DNA from: Mycoplasma leachii PG50
GTDB taxonomy: Bacteria > Bacillota_I > Bacilli_A > Mycoplasmatales > Mycoplasmataceae
Reading direction: 5' to 3'
Assembly: GCF_000183365.1 (NCBI RefSeq)
Contig: NC_014751.1
Span: forward strand, 310,001 to 374,000
Length of the DNA stretch: 64,000 nt
Below are positions 1-11,232 of this stretch, piece after piece. How positions within the stretch are numbered: position 1 is the first letter of the stretch; each line of letters opens with the position of its first letter. The translations under genes were made by a program, and so were the position numbers. The notes beneath the pieces were generated by a model, which was not told where the DNA came from, ran no database searches, and saw only the letters and a list, made by a program, of their open reading frames with translations.

Positions 1-852
1 AACAATTTCTTCACCAGTATTTGTTAAAATAAAGCATCCTGTTCCATAAGTTACTTTTACTTGACCTTTTTCTAAGCATAATTGCCCAAACAAAGCACTT
101 TGTTGATCACCAATTGATGATGCAATTTTGATTCTTTGCTCATTGCCTTTAGAAAATAGACCTTTAAATGTGTAACCATAAACTTCACTACATGATTTAA
201 TTTCAGGAAGAATGTTTCTTGGAATATCAAATAATTTTAATAATTCATCATCTCAGTCATTTGTGTGAATATTGTATAGTAAAGTTCTTTGTGCGTTAGT
301 ATGATCTGTTACAAATACTTCTCCACCTGTTAGACGATAAATTAATCATGTGTTGATTGTTCCAAACATTAGCTTTCCTTCTTTTGCTAGTTGTCTAGCG
401 TTTGGAACATTATCTAAAATTCATTTTACTTTAGTTCCTGAAAAGTATGGATTAATTATTAATCCAGATCTTTGTTTTACCATTTCTAAAGTATCTTTAT
501 CAAATGTTTGACAATAGTCAGCTGTTCTTTGATCTTGTCAAACTATAGCATTATAAATTGGTAATCCAGTTTCTTTATTTCAAATAACAGCAGTTTCACG
601 TTGATTAGTAATTCCAATTGCTTCAATCTGACTTGGATCAATTCCAGATTTATTTAAAACTTGTACTAATGCAGAACGTTGAGTATTTCAAATTTCAATA
701 GCATCATGTTCTACTCATCCTTCTTTTGGAAAGTATTGAGTAAATTCTGATTGTTCAACAGCAATAATATTACCTTGTTTATCAGTAATTAAAGCTCTTG
801 CACTTGTTGTTCCTTCATCTAGTGTTAAAATGTATTTTTTACTATCTGTCAT
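1..852 (-). CDS. glpK: Glycerol kinase, N-terminal part (gene runs off the window)
   Basis: Phosphorylates glycerol with ATP to glycerol-3-phosphate in the cytoplasm. Residues 1-284 are visible; the C-terminal part (the family is about 500 residues) lies beyond base 1. Seen: the ATP-binding motif DEGTTSARA near residue 12 and the glycerol-site motif TNQRET near residue 84. The ATG at 852 follows AAGGAG at good spacing. It lies 16 bases downstream of the glpO stop on the same strand, so the two are probably cotranscribed, and its product is the substrate of GlpO. Several Trp codons are TGA. Confidence 0.96.
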
Positions 853-868
853 AGTTATTCTCCTTGTA

Positions 869-2032
869 CTATTTTCATGGAAGAATAGCTTCTTCTTTTG
901 GTTGTCAATTAGCCTTTTTATCTAATTTATCAAATGCATTTTTTACTAAATCACATACCATATCTGCAATAGCTGGAGCTGATGCAATAGCTGGTGATTT
1001 CATTCCAGCAACATTAATAAATTTTTTATCATTTTTTGCTGGTCTAATTATAAAGTCATTAGTTTCAATATCAATAGGTCTTGAACCAGCATAAACTGTA
1101 CAAGTTTTATCCATATTAATATTTGGTATTAAATGTTTACCGATTTTTCCAATGTTATCGTATTGTTGTTGAGTTACTAATAAGGTTTCTTCTTTTGGTA
1201 CTCCATCTAAAGCAGTTGGTCCTACCATAACTCTACCATCTAGCATTGGAGCAACAATAACTCCTTTTCCATGAATGGTTGGCACCATAAATACTACAGA
1301 ATTTACAATACCTGCTTCAGATTTATCTAAAATACGGTATTCTCCTCTTCTTGTAGTTAATTTAAAATCACCATATCCAGCCATATTTGCTATAACATCA
1401 GCATAATGTCCAGCTACATTAACTACAACTTCAGCTTGAACGATTTCATCTTTTGCAGTTTTGATTTCAAAAATATTATCAACTTTTTTAATATCTACTA
1501 CTTTTGAATTAACTTTTAGTTCAACACCGTTTTTAATAGCATTTCTCATAAGTGTTGTAGTTAGTACAACTGGATCAATAGCAATTGAAGAGTTACATAC
1601 TAAAGCTCCAACTGCTTGTTTACTAATATTTGGTTCACGTTTTTGAAGTTCTTTTGCATCAATGACTTGCATTTCTTTTGGATCTAGTCCATTAATTAAA
1701 CCTCTATCATATAGCATATGAACGTGTTTCATTTCTTCATCATTAAATGCTACTATAGTTGAATCAATTCTTAGATATGGAAAATCCATTTCTTTGATTC
1801 AGTCTTCATAACGTTTTTTACCTAAAACATTTAATTTTGCATTTAAAGTTTCAGGTCTTGGATCAAATCCACCATGAACTAATCCTGAGTTATGACTACT
1901 TGTTTCTAAGGCAAGTCTTGGGTTTGCTTCTAAAACTACAATTTTTTTATCAAATTTTGCTAGTTCTCTTGCAACAGAAGCACCAATAATTCCACCACCG
2001 ATGATACAAATATCAACTTTTGTTTGCTTCAT
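869..2032 (-). CDS. glpO: L-alpha-glycerophosphate oxidase
   Basis: FAD enzyme oxidising glycerol-3-phosphate to dihydroxyacetone phosphate with O2, releasing H2O2. In the mycoides cluster this peroxide is a known virulence factor. 387 residues. The N-terminal FAD fold [12 protein letters not shown] is at about residues 11-22, with [13 protein letters not shown] further on. The C-terminal FAD segment includes [10 protein letters not shown] and [16 protein letters not shown]. In-frame TGA codons occur at 1796-1798, 905-907 and 875-877; the true end is the TAG at 869, giving a tail ending LPWK. The ribosome binding site is weak. Heads the glpO-glpK unit, divergent from pfkA. Confidence 0.95.
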
Positions 2033-2190
2033 AATATCTTTTTTAAAAAATTCAAAATTTTATAAAATTTACTTGAAAAAAAATTTATATTTGTTTACTA
2101 TTACTTAAGTCTATAAAAAAAGTAAGTCATTTTGCTTTTCTAAGTAAGTATAAAATTTGAACAGTTATTTAGTTATCTCCTCTCTTCTAT

Positions 2191-2214
2191 ACTAATATTT
2201 TATATTTTATTAGT
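2191..2214. promoter_or_regulatory. Inverted repeat in the glpO upstream region, possible operator
   Basis: ACTAATA (2191-2197) and TATTAGT (2208-2214) form a 7-base inverted repeat around a 10-base all-AT spacer, about 160 bases upstream of glpO. The same half-site occurs head to head at 27924-27937. In DNA this AT-rich it could be chance. The rest of the 340-base glpO-pfkA gap holds no ORF that I can support. Confidence 0.25.
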
Positions 2215-2278
2215 CTAAATTACTTGTTTATTTTCACTTATTAGAAAATGAGCAGTGGCAATCTGTAAAATAGGTTCA

Positions 2279-2312
2279 AAGTATACCTTTACAATTAGAG
2301 GTATACTTTTTT
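2279..2312 (+). terminator. Perfect 10-bp inverted repeat plus T-run before pfkA
   Basis: AAGTATACCT (2279-2288) and AGGTATACTT (2299-2308) pair perfectly around a 10-base loop and are followed by T residues. The form is that of an intrinsic terminator, but no upstream plus-strand gene needs one. A TATAAT at 2317-2322, about 50 bases before the pfkA ATG, lies immediately downstream. The repeat may therefore end a short upstream RNA or act as an operator over the pfkA promoter. Confidence 0.5.
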
Positions 2313-2372
2313 GTTATATAATTAAATTTATGTTAATGTTAATGTGTTTTTTTAGAAAGAGGCTTATATTTA

Positions 2373-3353
2373 ATGATAAAAAAAATTGGAATTTTGACTT
2401 CTGGAGGGGATGCTCCTGGAATGAATAATGCCATTGCTGGAGTTGTAAAAACAGCAGCTTCAAAAGGAATTGAAGTATATGGGATTAATGATGGGTATAA
2501 AGGATTAGTTAATGGTTGATTTGAAAAACTAAATGTTGAAAAAACTTTAGATATTCTTTCAAGAGGTGGAACTTATTTAGGATCTGCAAGATTACCAGAA
2601 TTTAAAGAATTAGAAGTAAGACAAAAAGCAGTAGCTAATCTAAAAAAGGCTGGAATTGAAGCTTTAGTTGTAATTGGTGGAGATGGTAGTTACATGGGTG
2701 CTCAAAAATTAACTGAAATGGGCATTAATTGTATTGGTTTACCTGGAACTATTGATAATGATATTTCTTCAACTGATTATACTATTGGTTTTCATACTGC
2801 ATTAAATACAATTGTTGAAGCAGTTGATAGAATTAGAGATACAATGCAATCACACAATAGAGCAGACGTTGTTGAAATTATGGGAAATGGTTGTGGTGAT
2901 TTAGTAACTTATACTGCAGTTGCTACAGGAGCTGAAATTTTTTCACCAGCTGAAGATCTACTAACAATTGAACAAATGGGTCAAAAAGCAAAACAATTTA
3001 GATTATTAGGTAAAAAAAGTTTAATTATTTTAGTTTCAGAAAAATCATATGGAATTTCAGCTGAAGAAATTGCTGAAAAAATTCAAAAAATTAGTGGTTA
3101 TGAAACTAAGGCAACTGTTTTAGGACATATTCAACGTGGTGGTAGACCAACTGCTATGGATAGATATATTGCTTTTACAGCAGGTATGTTTGCTGTTGAA
3201 AAATTAGCTGAAGGTAAAGGTGGATTATTTATCGGGTTAGAAAATAATAAATTAGTTGCAAGAGATATTGATTCAACTTTAAATATGAAAAAAGAAGATA
3301 AAAAACCATTTATTAAATATTTAAGAGAAATTAATGGATATTTTAGTAAATAA
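2373..3353 (+). CDS. pfkA: 6-phosphofructokinase
   Basis: Commits fructose-6-phosphate to glycolysis using ATP. 326 residues, normal for a bacterial PFK. The N-terminus [20 protein letters not shown] holds the nucleotide-binding [17 protein letters not shown] and [10 protein letters not shown] (catalytic Asp region) follow, then the MGNGCGD and [14 protein letters not shown] substrate-site motifs. The start at 2373 is preceded by AGAAAGAGG. The gene contains one TGA Trp codon. Pyruvate kinase follows after 71 bases and probably shares its regulation. Confidence 0.97.
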
Positions 3354-3424
3354 CATCTAATAATTAATATATTGAAATTAATTAATAAAATATAATTAAA
3401 ATGAGTAGTAATTAAGGAGATATA

Positions 3425-4861
3425 ATGACTAAAGAAACATTACAAAAGAGAATGAAACGAACCAAAGTAATTACAACAATTGGTCCTTCAACTCACTCTG
3501 CAGAAGCTATTAAAGAATTATTTAGCAATGGTATGACAACTATTCGTTTAAATTTTTCACATGGTAGTTATGAAGAACACGGTTATAGAATTAAAGCTGC
3601 AAAAAAAATCTCTAAAGCTTTAAATAAGCCAATCTCAATAATGTTAGATACTAAAGGTCCTGAAATAAGATTAGGAAAATTTAAAGATAATAAACAAGAA
3701 GTAGTAAAAGGTCAAGCAATTACTATTTATACAGATAGTTATTCTTATTTAAACAAAGAATGTGTTCAAGGTGAAATGACTGTTGCTTATGATATGTCAG
3801 TTGATTTAAAACCTGGAGATATGATTTTAATTGATGATGGTAAATTAGAATTAACAGTTGATTCAGTTGAACCTCAAATTATTAAAGCAACTGCATTTAA
3901 TCATCACATTGTAAAAACTAATAAACGTGTTAACTTACCTGGAATTGATTTTTCATTACCATTTTTATCTGAAAAAGATGAAAAAGATATTTTATTTGGA
4001 TGTGAACAAGGTGTTGATTATATAGCTGCATCATTTGTAAATACAGCTGAAAATGTAAGACAAATTAAAGAAATCTTAACTAAAGCTAATGCAAATCATA
4101 TTCAAATTATTTCAAAAATAGAATCACAAGTTGGATTAGATAATATTGATGAAATTATTGAAGAATCTGATGGAATTATGATTGCGCGTGGTGATTTAGG
4201 ATTAGAAATTCCATATTATGATGTACCTTATTGAGAAAAAATTATCATCAGAAAATGTAGAGAAAAAGGAAAAATCGTTATTGTTGCTACTCAAATGTTA
4301 GAAACAATGACAGAAAATCCATCACCAACTAGAGCTGAAGTAACTGATGTTTATTATGCAACTGAACTTGGTGCTGATGCTACAATGTTATCTGGTGAAT
4401 CAGCTGCTGGAGATTATCCATTTTTAACAGTTCATACAATGTCAACAATTAATAAAAGAGCAGAAGTTGAATTCTACAACAAAATTTACTACCAAGTACA
4501 ATTAGATAATGCAAGAAACTCAACATCAGGACCTAGAGCTGAAATTGCAGACTTATTAGCTACAAAAACAAAAGATGGTGAATATAAGTATGCTATTGTT
4601 TTATCAAAAACAGGTGAATTATTAAAAACCATTTCTAAATTTAGACCAAATGTAACAATTTTAGGAGTTAGTCCAGATAAGAAATTGTGAACTTCATTTG
4701 GTGTATGACATTCAATTTTTATGAATAAAGTTGATACTTTAGATAATTTAGATAATAATGTTGAAAAACTATCAGAAATTGCTAAGTCTTGAGGAGCTAA
4801 GCTTGGTGAAAAAGTTTTAGTTGTAAGAAGTACAGCTATAAAAGAAATAGAAGTTATTTAA
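3425..4861 (+). CDS. pyk: Pyruvate kinase
   Basis: Converts phosphoenolpyruvate and ADP to pyruvate and ATP, the last step of glycolysis. 478 residues. Seen: TKVITTIGPSTHS at the N-terminus, the substrate-binding MLDTKGPEIR, the Lys/Mg region IISKIES with GIMIARGDLG, and ATQMLETMTENPSPTRAE (active site). The C-terminal domain is of usual length; no PEP-utiliser extension is present. AAGGAG precedes the ATG. Trp codons at 4232-4234 and near 4690 are TGA. Sits between pfkA and the thrS T-box. Confidence 0.97.
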
Positions 4862-4918
4862 AAAAACTAAAAAATATTCTATAAAATAAATTTATAAATT
4901 TAATATTTAATTAATACT

Positions 4919-5118
4919 ATGGACACGATTTTAGTAAAGACAGTACAGAGAGTTAACGGTTGGTGAAAGTTAATTTGGATAGCTAAAATTACTACCATAC
5001 TAAAAGTATTACGTAATTACGCGATAAGTAAAATTAAGATGTGTAAAGTAAAATATTTTACATAATTAGGATGGTACCGCGTTAAATCGCTCCTAAATTA
5101 GGGAGCGATTTTTTTATA
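4919..5118 (+). promoter_or_regulatory. T-box riboswitch of thrS
   Basis: The leader carries the T-box core AGGATGGTACCGCG (5068-5081), which pairs with the NCCA end of uncharged tRNA. It is followed by a strong terminator. Upstream are AGTTAACGGTTGGTGAAAG-type stem I sequence and an ATTACTACCA segment containing the Thr codons ACT/ACC as specifier candidates. Together with thrS downstream this fits a threonine-responsive T-box: uncharged tRNA-Thr should favour antitermination. Confidence 0.93.
5084..5118 (+). terminator. T-box terminator hairpin
   Basis: AAATCGCTCC (5084-5093) pairs with GGAGCGATTT (5102-5111), followed by a T-run. This is the terminator alternative of the thrS T-box; the T-box core just upstream forms the competing antiterminator. 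Confidence 0.93.
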
Positions 5119-5127
5119 AGGAGATAT

Positions 5128-7047
5128 ATGAAAATTAAATTATTAGATGGATCAATTAAAGAATATAATCAAGAAATTTCAGTTAAAGATATTAGTCTAG
5201 AAATAGGTTTAAAAAATGTAATTGGAGCTAAAATTAATGATCAATTGTTTGATATTAATTATTTAATTAAAAATGATTGTAGCTTAGAATTAATTACAAA
5301 TAAAAGTAAAGAATATGACTTAATGTTAAATTTAACTGCAGCTTTTATTACAAGTTATGCAATTAATAACTTAAAACCAATTAGTCAAGCAGAAAACTTT
5401 TATAATGCTGATGAAATGGAATTTTCAACAACATTTGATACAAACCCAAGATTAGTACTAGATGATTTAAAAAATATTCAAACTAATATTAATCAACTAT
5501 TAACTTCTAATTTAGAAATTAAATCTCATATTTATGATTTAAACAAAGCATTAGAAATTTTAAATAATGATTATCAAAAATATTTAGCAAAACAAATGTA
5601 TGAAAAATATCATTATGTAAAAGTTTATAGTATTAATGATTTTTATATGGTTATAAATAATGCTTTAATTTTAAATCCTAACTTTATTAAAGTTATTGAT
5701 ATTGAACAATTAACTGGATCTTATTGATTAAATGACAAAAATAACATTATGCTACAAAGAGCACATGGATTATGTGCAACTTCAAATAGTGAATTAAAAA
5801 ATAAAAAAGTTATTTTAGAAGATAGAAGAAGTAGAGATCACCGTTTAATTAACAAAACATTAAATATTTTTGGATTTGACCAACTTGTTGGAGCAGGATT
5901 ACCTTTATGATTACCAAATGGGTTTATTGTTAAAAATGAAATTGAAAAATATTTAAGACAAAAAGAATGAGAATATGATTATATTCCAGTAGAAACTCCA
6001 CCAATTGGAACTGTTGAACTATATAAAACTAGCGGCCATTGAGATCATTATGGTGAAGATATGTTTCAACCTTTTAATGGTGGAAAAGGTAGTGATGAGC
6101 AATTTATTTTAAGACCTATGAATTGTCCGCATCACATTGCAGTTTATAAACAAGAACAAAGAAGTTATCGTGATTTACCTTTAAGAATTTGTGAGCATGC
6201 TATTCAGCATCGCTTTGAATCAAGTGGTTCATTAACTGGATTAGAAAGAGTTAGAGGAATGAAACTAACTGATTCACACATTTTTGTAAGAAGCGATCAA
6301 ATTGAAGATGAATTTAGATCAACTTACAAATTAATTAGTGAAGTTTTAAAAACATTTAATATTCAAATTGATTATTTAAGTTTAAGTTTAAGAGATCCAA
6401 ATGATAAAGTTAAGTTTTATAAAGATGATTTAATGTGAGATAAAGCTGAATCTAGTTTAGAAAAAGTATTAATTGATTTAGGTTTAAAATATGAAAAACG
6501 CATTGGAGATGCTGCTTTTTATGGTCCTAAATTAGATATTCAAATTAAAACAGCTCAAAATCATGAAATTACAGTTTCAACTATTCAACTTGACTTTTTA
6601 ATGCCAAATAAATTTGATTTAATTTATATTGATAAGGATCAAAAATTAGTTCGTCCAATTATGATTCATCGTGGGCTAATTGGAACTTATGAAAGATTTA
6701 TAGCAACTTTATTAGAACAAACTAAAGGTGTTTTACCTTTATGATTAGCTCCAAAACAAGTTGAAATTATTCCAATTAGTGAGTCTAATTTAGAATATGC
6801 TAATTTAATTCACCAAAAACTAAAAAAAGAATTTATTAGATCACATATTGATTTAAGAGATGAAAGATTAAGTTATAAAATAAGAGATGCTCAAACTAAA
6901 AAAGTTCCATACCAACTAGTTTTAGGTAATAAAGAAGTTGAAAATAACACTATTACTTATAGACAATATGGAAGTGAAAAACAAATTACTATATCAATTC
7001 AAGAATTTGTTGATATGTTAAAACAACAAATTAAAGATAAAAAATAA
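5128..7047 (+). CDS. thrS: Threonyl-tRNA synthetase with degenerate editing domain
   Basis: Charges tRNA-Thr in the cytoplasm. 639 residues: TGS domain (1-60), the N2 region that normally edits Ser-tRNA (about 65-230), class II catalytic core (about 240-535) and anticodon domain (about 540-639). The core is intact: RPMNCPHHI with the Zn Cys, RICEHAIQHRFESSGSLTGL and RVRGMKLTDSH. In N2, the segment where the family has HxxxH reads MLNLTAAFITSYAI, and the later CxxxH segment before GSYWLNDKNN is missing, so Ser-tRNA editing is probably lost. Eight or so Trp codons are TGA. The start ATG follows AAGGAG just after the T-box terminator. Confidence 0.97.
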
Positions 7048-7061
7048 ATAAATAATATTAG

Positions 7062-7089
7062 AACTTGCAAATAATTTTGCAAGTTTTTT
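7062..7089 (+). terminator. Intrinsic terminator after thrS
   Basis: AACTTGCAA (7062-7070) pairs with TTGCAAGTT (7077-7085) and is followed by a T-run, 15 bases after the thrS stop. Confidence 0.9.
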
Positions 7090-7560
7090 ATTTGTAATAA
7101 ATATTAGTTAAATTAAAAACAAATCTGTAATTGTATTTAAAAATTCTTAAAAAACTAGAACAAATATATGTTGAATGAATTATTAAAACTTATAAAATAA
7201 CTCCTAGTAAAATTTGTTTAAATTTATATTATTATCAATCTATTTTCTAACTTTTAAATTTTTATAAATCTAAAATAAAAAATCTTCTTAGAATAATAAT
7301 CATAAAAAACTCAGAATTAGGATTAAATTAGATATCATATTTAACAAGTTTATTAGAGTTAAAAATTTAGAAATTAGTCAAAAAATTAGCATAAAAACAT
7401 AAAAAAAATTGTACATTTTAGCCTAAATAAGTAGGTTTTTGGTTTAAATTTTTGTTTTTTAGTGGTTTAATATATTAGTTGGATATATTTTAATATATTA
7501 GAAATTTTACTAGTTTGAAATTTTTATTACTTTTATATAGAAAATAAACATTTTATGTAG
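7090..7560. other. AT-rich intergenic stretch, possible gene relic
   Basis: No convincing gene. Around 7130-7250 one plus-strand frame reads as a short protein-like stretch (KKLEQIYVEWIIKTYKITPS, with a TGA Trp), but it has no start context and ends in TAA after about 40 codons. It could be a relic of a lost gene. The rest is low-complexity AT-rich DNA leading into the nox promoter. Confidence 0.3.
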
Positions 7561-7569
7561 TAATATTTT

Positions 7570-7598
7570 TTGCTATGTATGTTATTTTACTTTATATA
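7570..7598 (+). promoter_or_regulatory. Candidate nox promoter
   Basis: TTGCTA (7570-7575) and TATATA (7593-7598) are separated by 17 bases. Downstream, at 7619-7644, ATTCAATA and TATTGAAT form an 8-base inverted repeat that would lie in the nox leader and could be an operator or hairpin. The ATG is at 7705 behind AGAAAGGG. Confidence 0.5.
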
Positions 7599-7704
7599 AG
7601 TTAAAATAAGATTAGAATATTCAATAGACTATTTTGTATTGAATAGTTCTTAAAATGAGATAAAAAACCAAGACTAAAAACTTTAAAAGAAAGGGCTTTT
7701 AATA

Positions 7705-9069
7705 ATGAAAGTTATAGTACTAGGTACTAACCATGCTGGAACTACAGCTGTTAGAACTTTAAAAAGATTAGATCCTACTTGTGAAGTAACTACTTATGAT
7801 AAAAATGATGCCATTTCATTTTTAGGATGTGGTATTGCTTTATGAGTAAAAGGTGAAGTTAAAGACCCAAATATGTTATTTTACGCAACTCCTGAAATTT
7901 TAAGATCTGAAGGAGTTAATGTGTTTATGAATCACGAAGTACTATCAGTTGATGACAAAGCAAAAACTGTTACTGTTAAAGATTTAAAAACAGGTGAAGT
8001 AAAAACAGATAACTATGACAAATTAATTGTAGCTACAGGAACTTGACCATTAATTCCACCAATCCCAGGAATCGATTTAGAAGGTGTACAAATTTGTAAA
8101 AACTACCACCATGCTAAAAAAATTCTAGAACACAACTTAGATAAAAGTTATAAAAAAATTGCTGTAGTTGGTGCAGGATACATTGGTGTTGAATTAGTTG
8201 AAGCATTTAATGAGTATGGAAAAGATGTTACTTTAATTGATGTTGCTAATAGAATTATGCCAGTTTATTATGATCAAGAATTCACTGATCTAATGCAAGA
8301 AAAAATGACTAAAGCTGGAGTTAAATTATCTTTAGGTGCAAAAGTTATTGAATTTAAAGGTGAAAATGGAAAAGTAACTCAAGTTGTAACTGATAAAGGA
8401 AACATTGATGTTGATTATGTAATCTTTTCAGTAGGTGTAAGACCACAATCAGCTATTTTAGAAGGTATTTGTGATTTAGATGATAGAAAAGCTATTGTAA
8501 CAAATGACTTTATGCAAACTACAAATCCAGATATTTATGCAATTGGAGACTGTGCTCAAGTTTATAACAAATCAATGAATAAAAACGTTCCAATTCAATT
8601 AGCAACAACAGCTGTTAGAACTGGGGTTATTGCTGCATTTAACGTAATTAAAGGAAATGGATTAAAATCTCCAGGATTCACAGGAGCTAATGGTATTTCA
8701 GTATTTGGATTACACATGGCAAGTGTTGGAATCAGTGTTGAAGCTGCAAAAAGAATGGGATATGACATTGACTTTATCAACTTTAAAGATCTAGACAGAC
8801 CTGAATTTATGTCAACAGCAAATGAAGTTCTATTTAAAGTTGTATGAGATAAAAAGACAAGAAAAATTATTGGAGCTCAAGTAGCTAGTGAAAAGAACCA
8901 TACAGAAGTTATGTATATGCTAGCTTTAGGTATTCAAAAAGACTTAACAATTGATGAATTACCACTAGTTGATATTTTCTTCTTACCACACTTTAACAAA
9001 CCATTTAACTTTATTTCACTAGCAGGACTAGAAGTTTTAGGACTAAACTACTTTAAAAAGGAAAAATAG
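7705..9069 (+). CDS. nox: NADH oxidase (flavoprotein disulfide reductase family)
   Basis: Reoxidises NADH with O2, probably to water, supplying NAD+ for glycolysis and PDH. 454 residues. The FAD fold at the N-terminus is MKVIVLGTNHAGTTAVRTL with His10. The single redox cysteine is Cys42 in SFLGCGIALW, the position used by Nox/CoA-disulfide reductase relatives. The NADH fold AVVGAGYIGVELVEAF is near residue 155, and the FAD motif NPDIYAIGDCAQV near 275. Water versus peroxide as product is inferred from Cys42. lplA follows after 2 bases, so they form an operon leading into pdhABCD. Confidence 0.94.
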
Positions 9070-9071
9070 TC

Positions 9072-10076
9072 ATGATCAACTTATTGATTTCTAAGTATCA
9101 CGATCCTGCTATGAATTTAGCAATCGAAGAATATTTAACTTATCGTTATAAAGCTAAAGAACCTATTGTATTTTTCTGACAAAATGCTAATACTATAGTT
9201 GTTGGAAGAAATCAAAATGCTTTTGCTGAAATTAACTTAGAGGCTGCTCAAAAAGATAATGTTAAGATTGTTAAAAGAAATACAGGTGGGGGAACTGTTT
9301 ATCAAGATTTGGGTAATGTTTGTTATTCATTAATTGTTGATAATTCAACTGATGATGTTGATTATCAAAAAGCCTTACAACCAATTATTACTTATTTAAA
9401 TCAAAAAAATATTAATGCAATGTTTTCTGGGCGTAATGATATGGTAATTGATGGTTATAAAGTATCAGGAAATGCTCAATTAAAAACTAATGAAAAAACA
9501 CTAGTTCATGGTACATTACTATTTGATGTTGATTTATCTAAAATGCCTAAATATTTAGTTGTTGATCCTGAAAAATTGAAACATCAACAAATCAGATCAA
9601 AACCTGCCAGAGTTAGAAATATAAAAGAGTTTTTCAAAGATATTAATATCGATGTTGATTTAAATACTTTTATTAATGATGTAGTTAGTTCATATGTACA
9701 AAATGAGGAAATTAAATGAATTGAATTAACTGATCAAGAAAAACAATACATTCAGTCAAGAAAAGAAACTAAGTTTGATCAATGAGACTGAACGTTTGGG
9801 AAAAATACTGTATTTTCTCTAGTTAAAAAACAATACCTTGAATCTAAAGGTTTTATTACCCTAAACTTAGATGTCGATAATGGAGTTATTACTAACATTA
9901 AAATTTATGGTGATTTTTTAGGAACTCAAGGAACTGAAAAATTAGAAGCAAAATTAATTGGAGTTAAATTTAATAAAAAAGATGTAGAAAATGTCTTAAA
10001 CCAATTTGACTTAGAAGCTATTTTTGCTAAGAATTTTACAAGTGATGATATCACCAACTTATTATTTAAAGATTAA
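9072..10076 (+). CDS. lplA: Lipoate-protein ligase
   Basis: Activates lipoate with ATP and attaches it to the lysine of lipoyl domains; the targets are encoded just downstream in pdhC and pdhD. 334 residues. Seen: the family motif RNTGGGTVYQDLGN near residue 70, the ATP/lipoyl-binding lysine in IDGYKVSGNAQ, and the LHGTLLF-like VHGTLLFDVD. A C-terminal accessory domain of LplA type is present (about 245-334). The start lies 2 bases after the nox stop. Placement with the PDH operon supports a role in salvage of host lipoate. Confidence 0.95.
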
Positions 10077-10119
10077 TTAAAACAAAAAAACAAAACAAAT
10101 AATAGAAAGGACAATCAAA

Positions 10120-11232
10120 ATGACTTATTTAGGAAAATTTGATCCTCTAAAAAATGAGAAAGTTTGTGTTTTAGATAAAGATGGAAAAGTAATTAATCCT
10201 AAGTTAATGCCAAAAATTTCTGATCAAGAAGTTCTTGAAGCATACAAAATAATGAACTTATCTCGTAGACAAGATATTTATCAAAATACTATGCAACGTC
10301 AAGGAAGATTATTATCATTTTTATCTTCAACAGGACAAGAAGCTTGTGAGGTTGCATATATTAACGCATTAAATAAGAAAACAGATCACTTTGTAAGTGG
10401 ATATAGAAATAATGCTGGTTGATTGGCAATGGGTCAATTAGTAAGAAATATTATGCTATATTGAATTGGTAATGAAGCAGGTGGTAAAGCTCCTGAAGGA
10501 GTAAATTGTTTACCTCCAAACATTGTTATTGGTTCACAATATTCTCAAGCTACAGGTATTGCTTTTGCTGATAAATATAGAAAAACAGGAGGAGTTGTTG
10601 TAACTACTACTGGAGATGGTGGATCTAGTGAAGGTGAAACTTATGAAGCAATGAACTTTGCAAAACTTCACGAAGTTCCATGTATATTTGTTATTGAAAA
10701 TAATAAATGAGCTATTTCAACAGCTAGAAGCGAACAAACTAAATCAATTAACTTTGCTGTTAAAGGGATTGCTACTGGTATTCCTTCAATTATTGTTGAT
10801 GGAAACGATTATTTAGCATGTATTGGTGTGTTTAAAGAAGTTGTTGAATATGCAAGAAAAGGAAATGGTCCTGTTTTAGTTGAATGTGATACTTATAGAT
10901 TAGGTGCTCACTCATCTTCAGATAACCCAGATGTTTACCGTCCAAAAGGTGAATTTGAAGAAATGGCTAAATTTGATCCATTAATCAGATTAAAACAATA
11001 TTTAATTGACAAAAAACTATGATCTGATGAACAACAAGCACAATTAGAAGCTGAACAAGACAAATTTATTGCTGATGAATTTGCTTGAGTTGAACAAAAC
11101 AAAAATTATGATCTAATTGACATCTTTAAATATCAATACGATAAAATGGATATCTTTTTAGAAGAACAATACAAAGAAGCTAAAGAATTCTTTGAAAAAT
11201 ACCCAGAATCTAAAGAAGGAGGACACCACTAA
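10120..11232 (+). CDS. pdhA: Pyruvate dehydrogenase E1 alpha subunit
   Basis: With PdhB forms the thiamine-diphosphate-dependent E1 that decarboxylates pyruvate and acetylates the lipoyl group. 370 residues. The ThDP motif GDGGSSEGETYEAMNFA is near residue 165, with the NN of FVIENNKWAIS about 25 residues later. The phosphorylation-loop-like TYRLGAHSSSDNP is also present. AGAAAGG precedes the ATG. The stop overlaps the pdhB start in TAATG, so translation is coupled. Confidence 0.97.

Noticed and set aside
864..1094. Plus-strand ORF of 76 codons opposite glpO
   Set aside because: It lies antisense to the clear glpO reading frame, has no family features and no ribosome site.
2221..2330. tRNA-like sequence near GGTTCAAAG before pfkA
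   Set aside because: The TTCAA resembles a T-loop, but no acceptor stem, anticodon arm or CCA-side pairing can be drawn.
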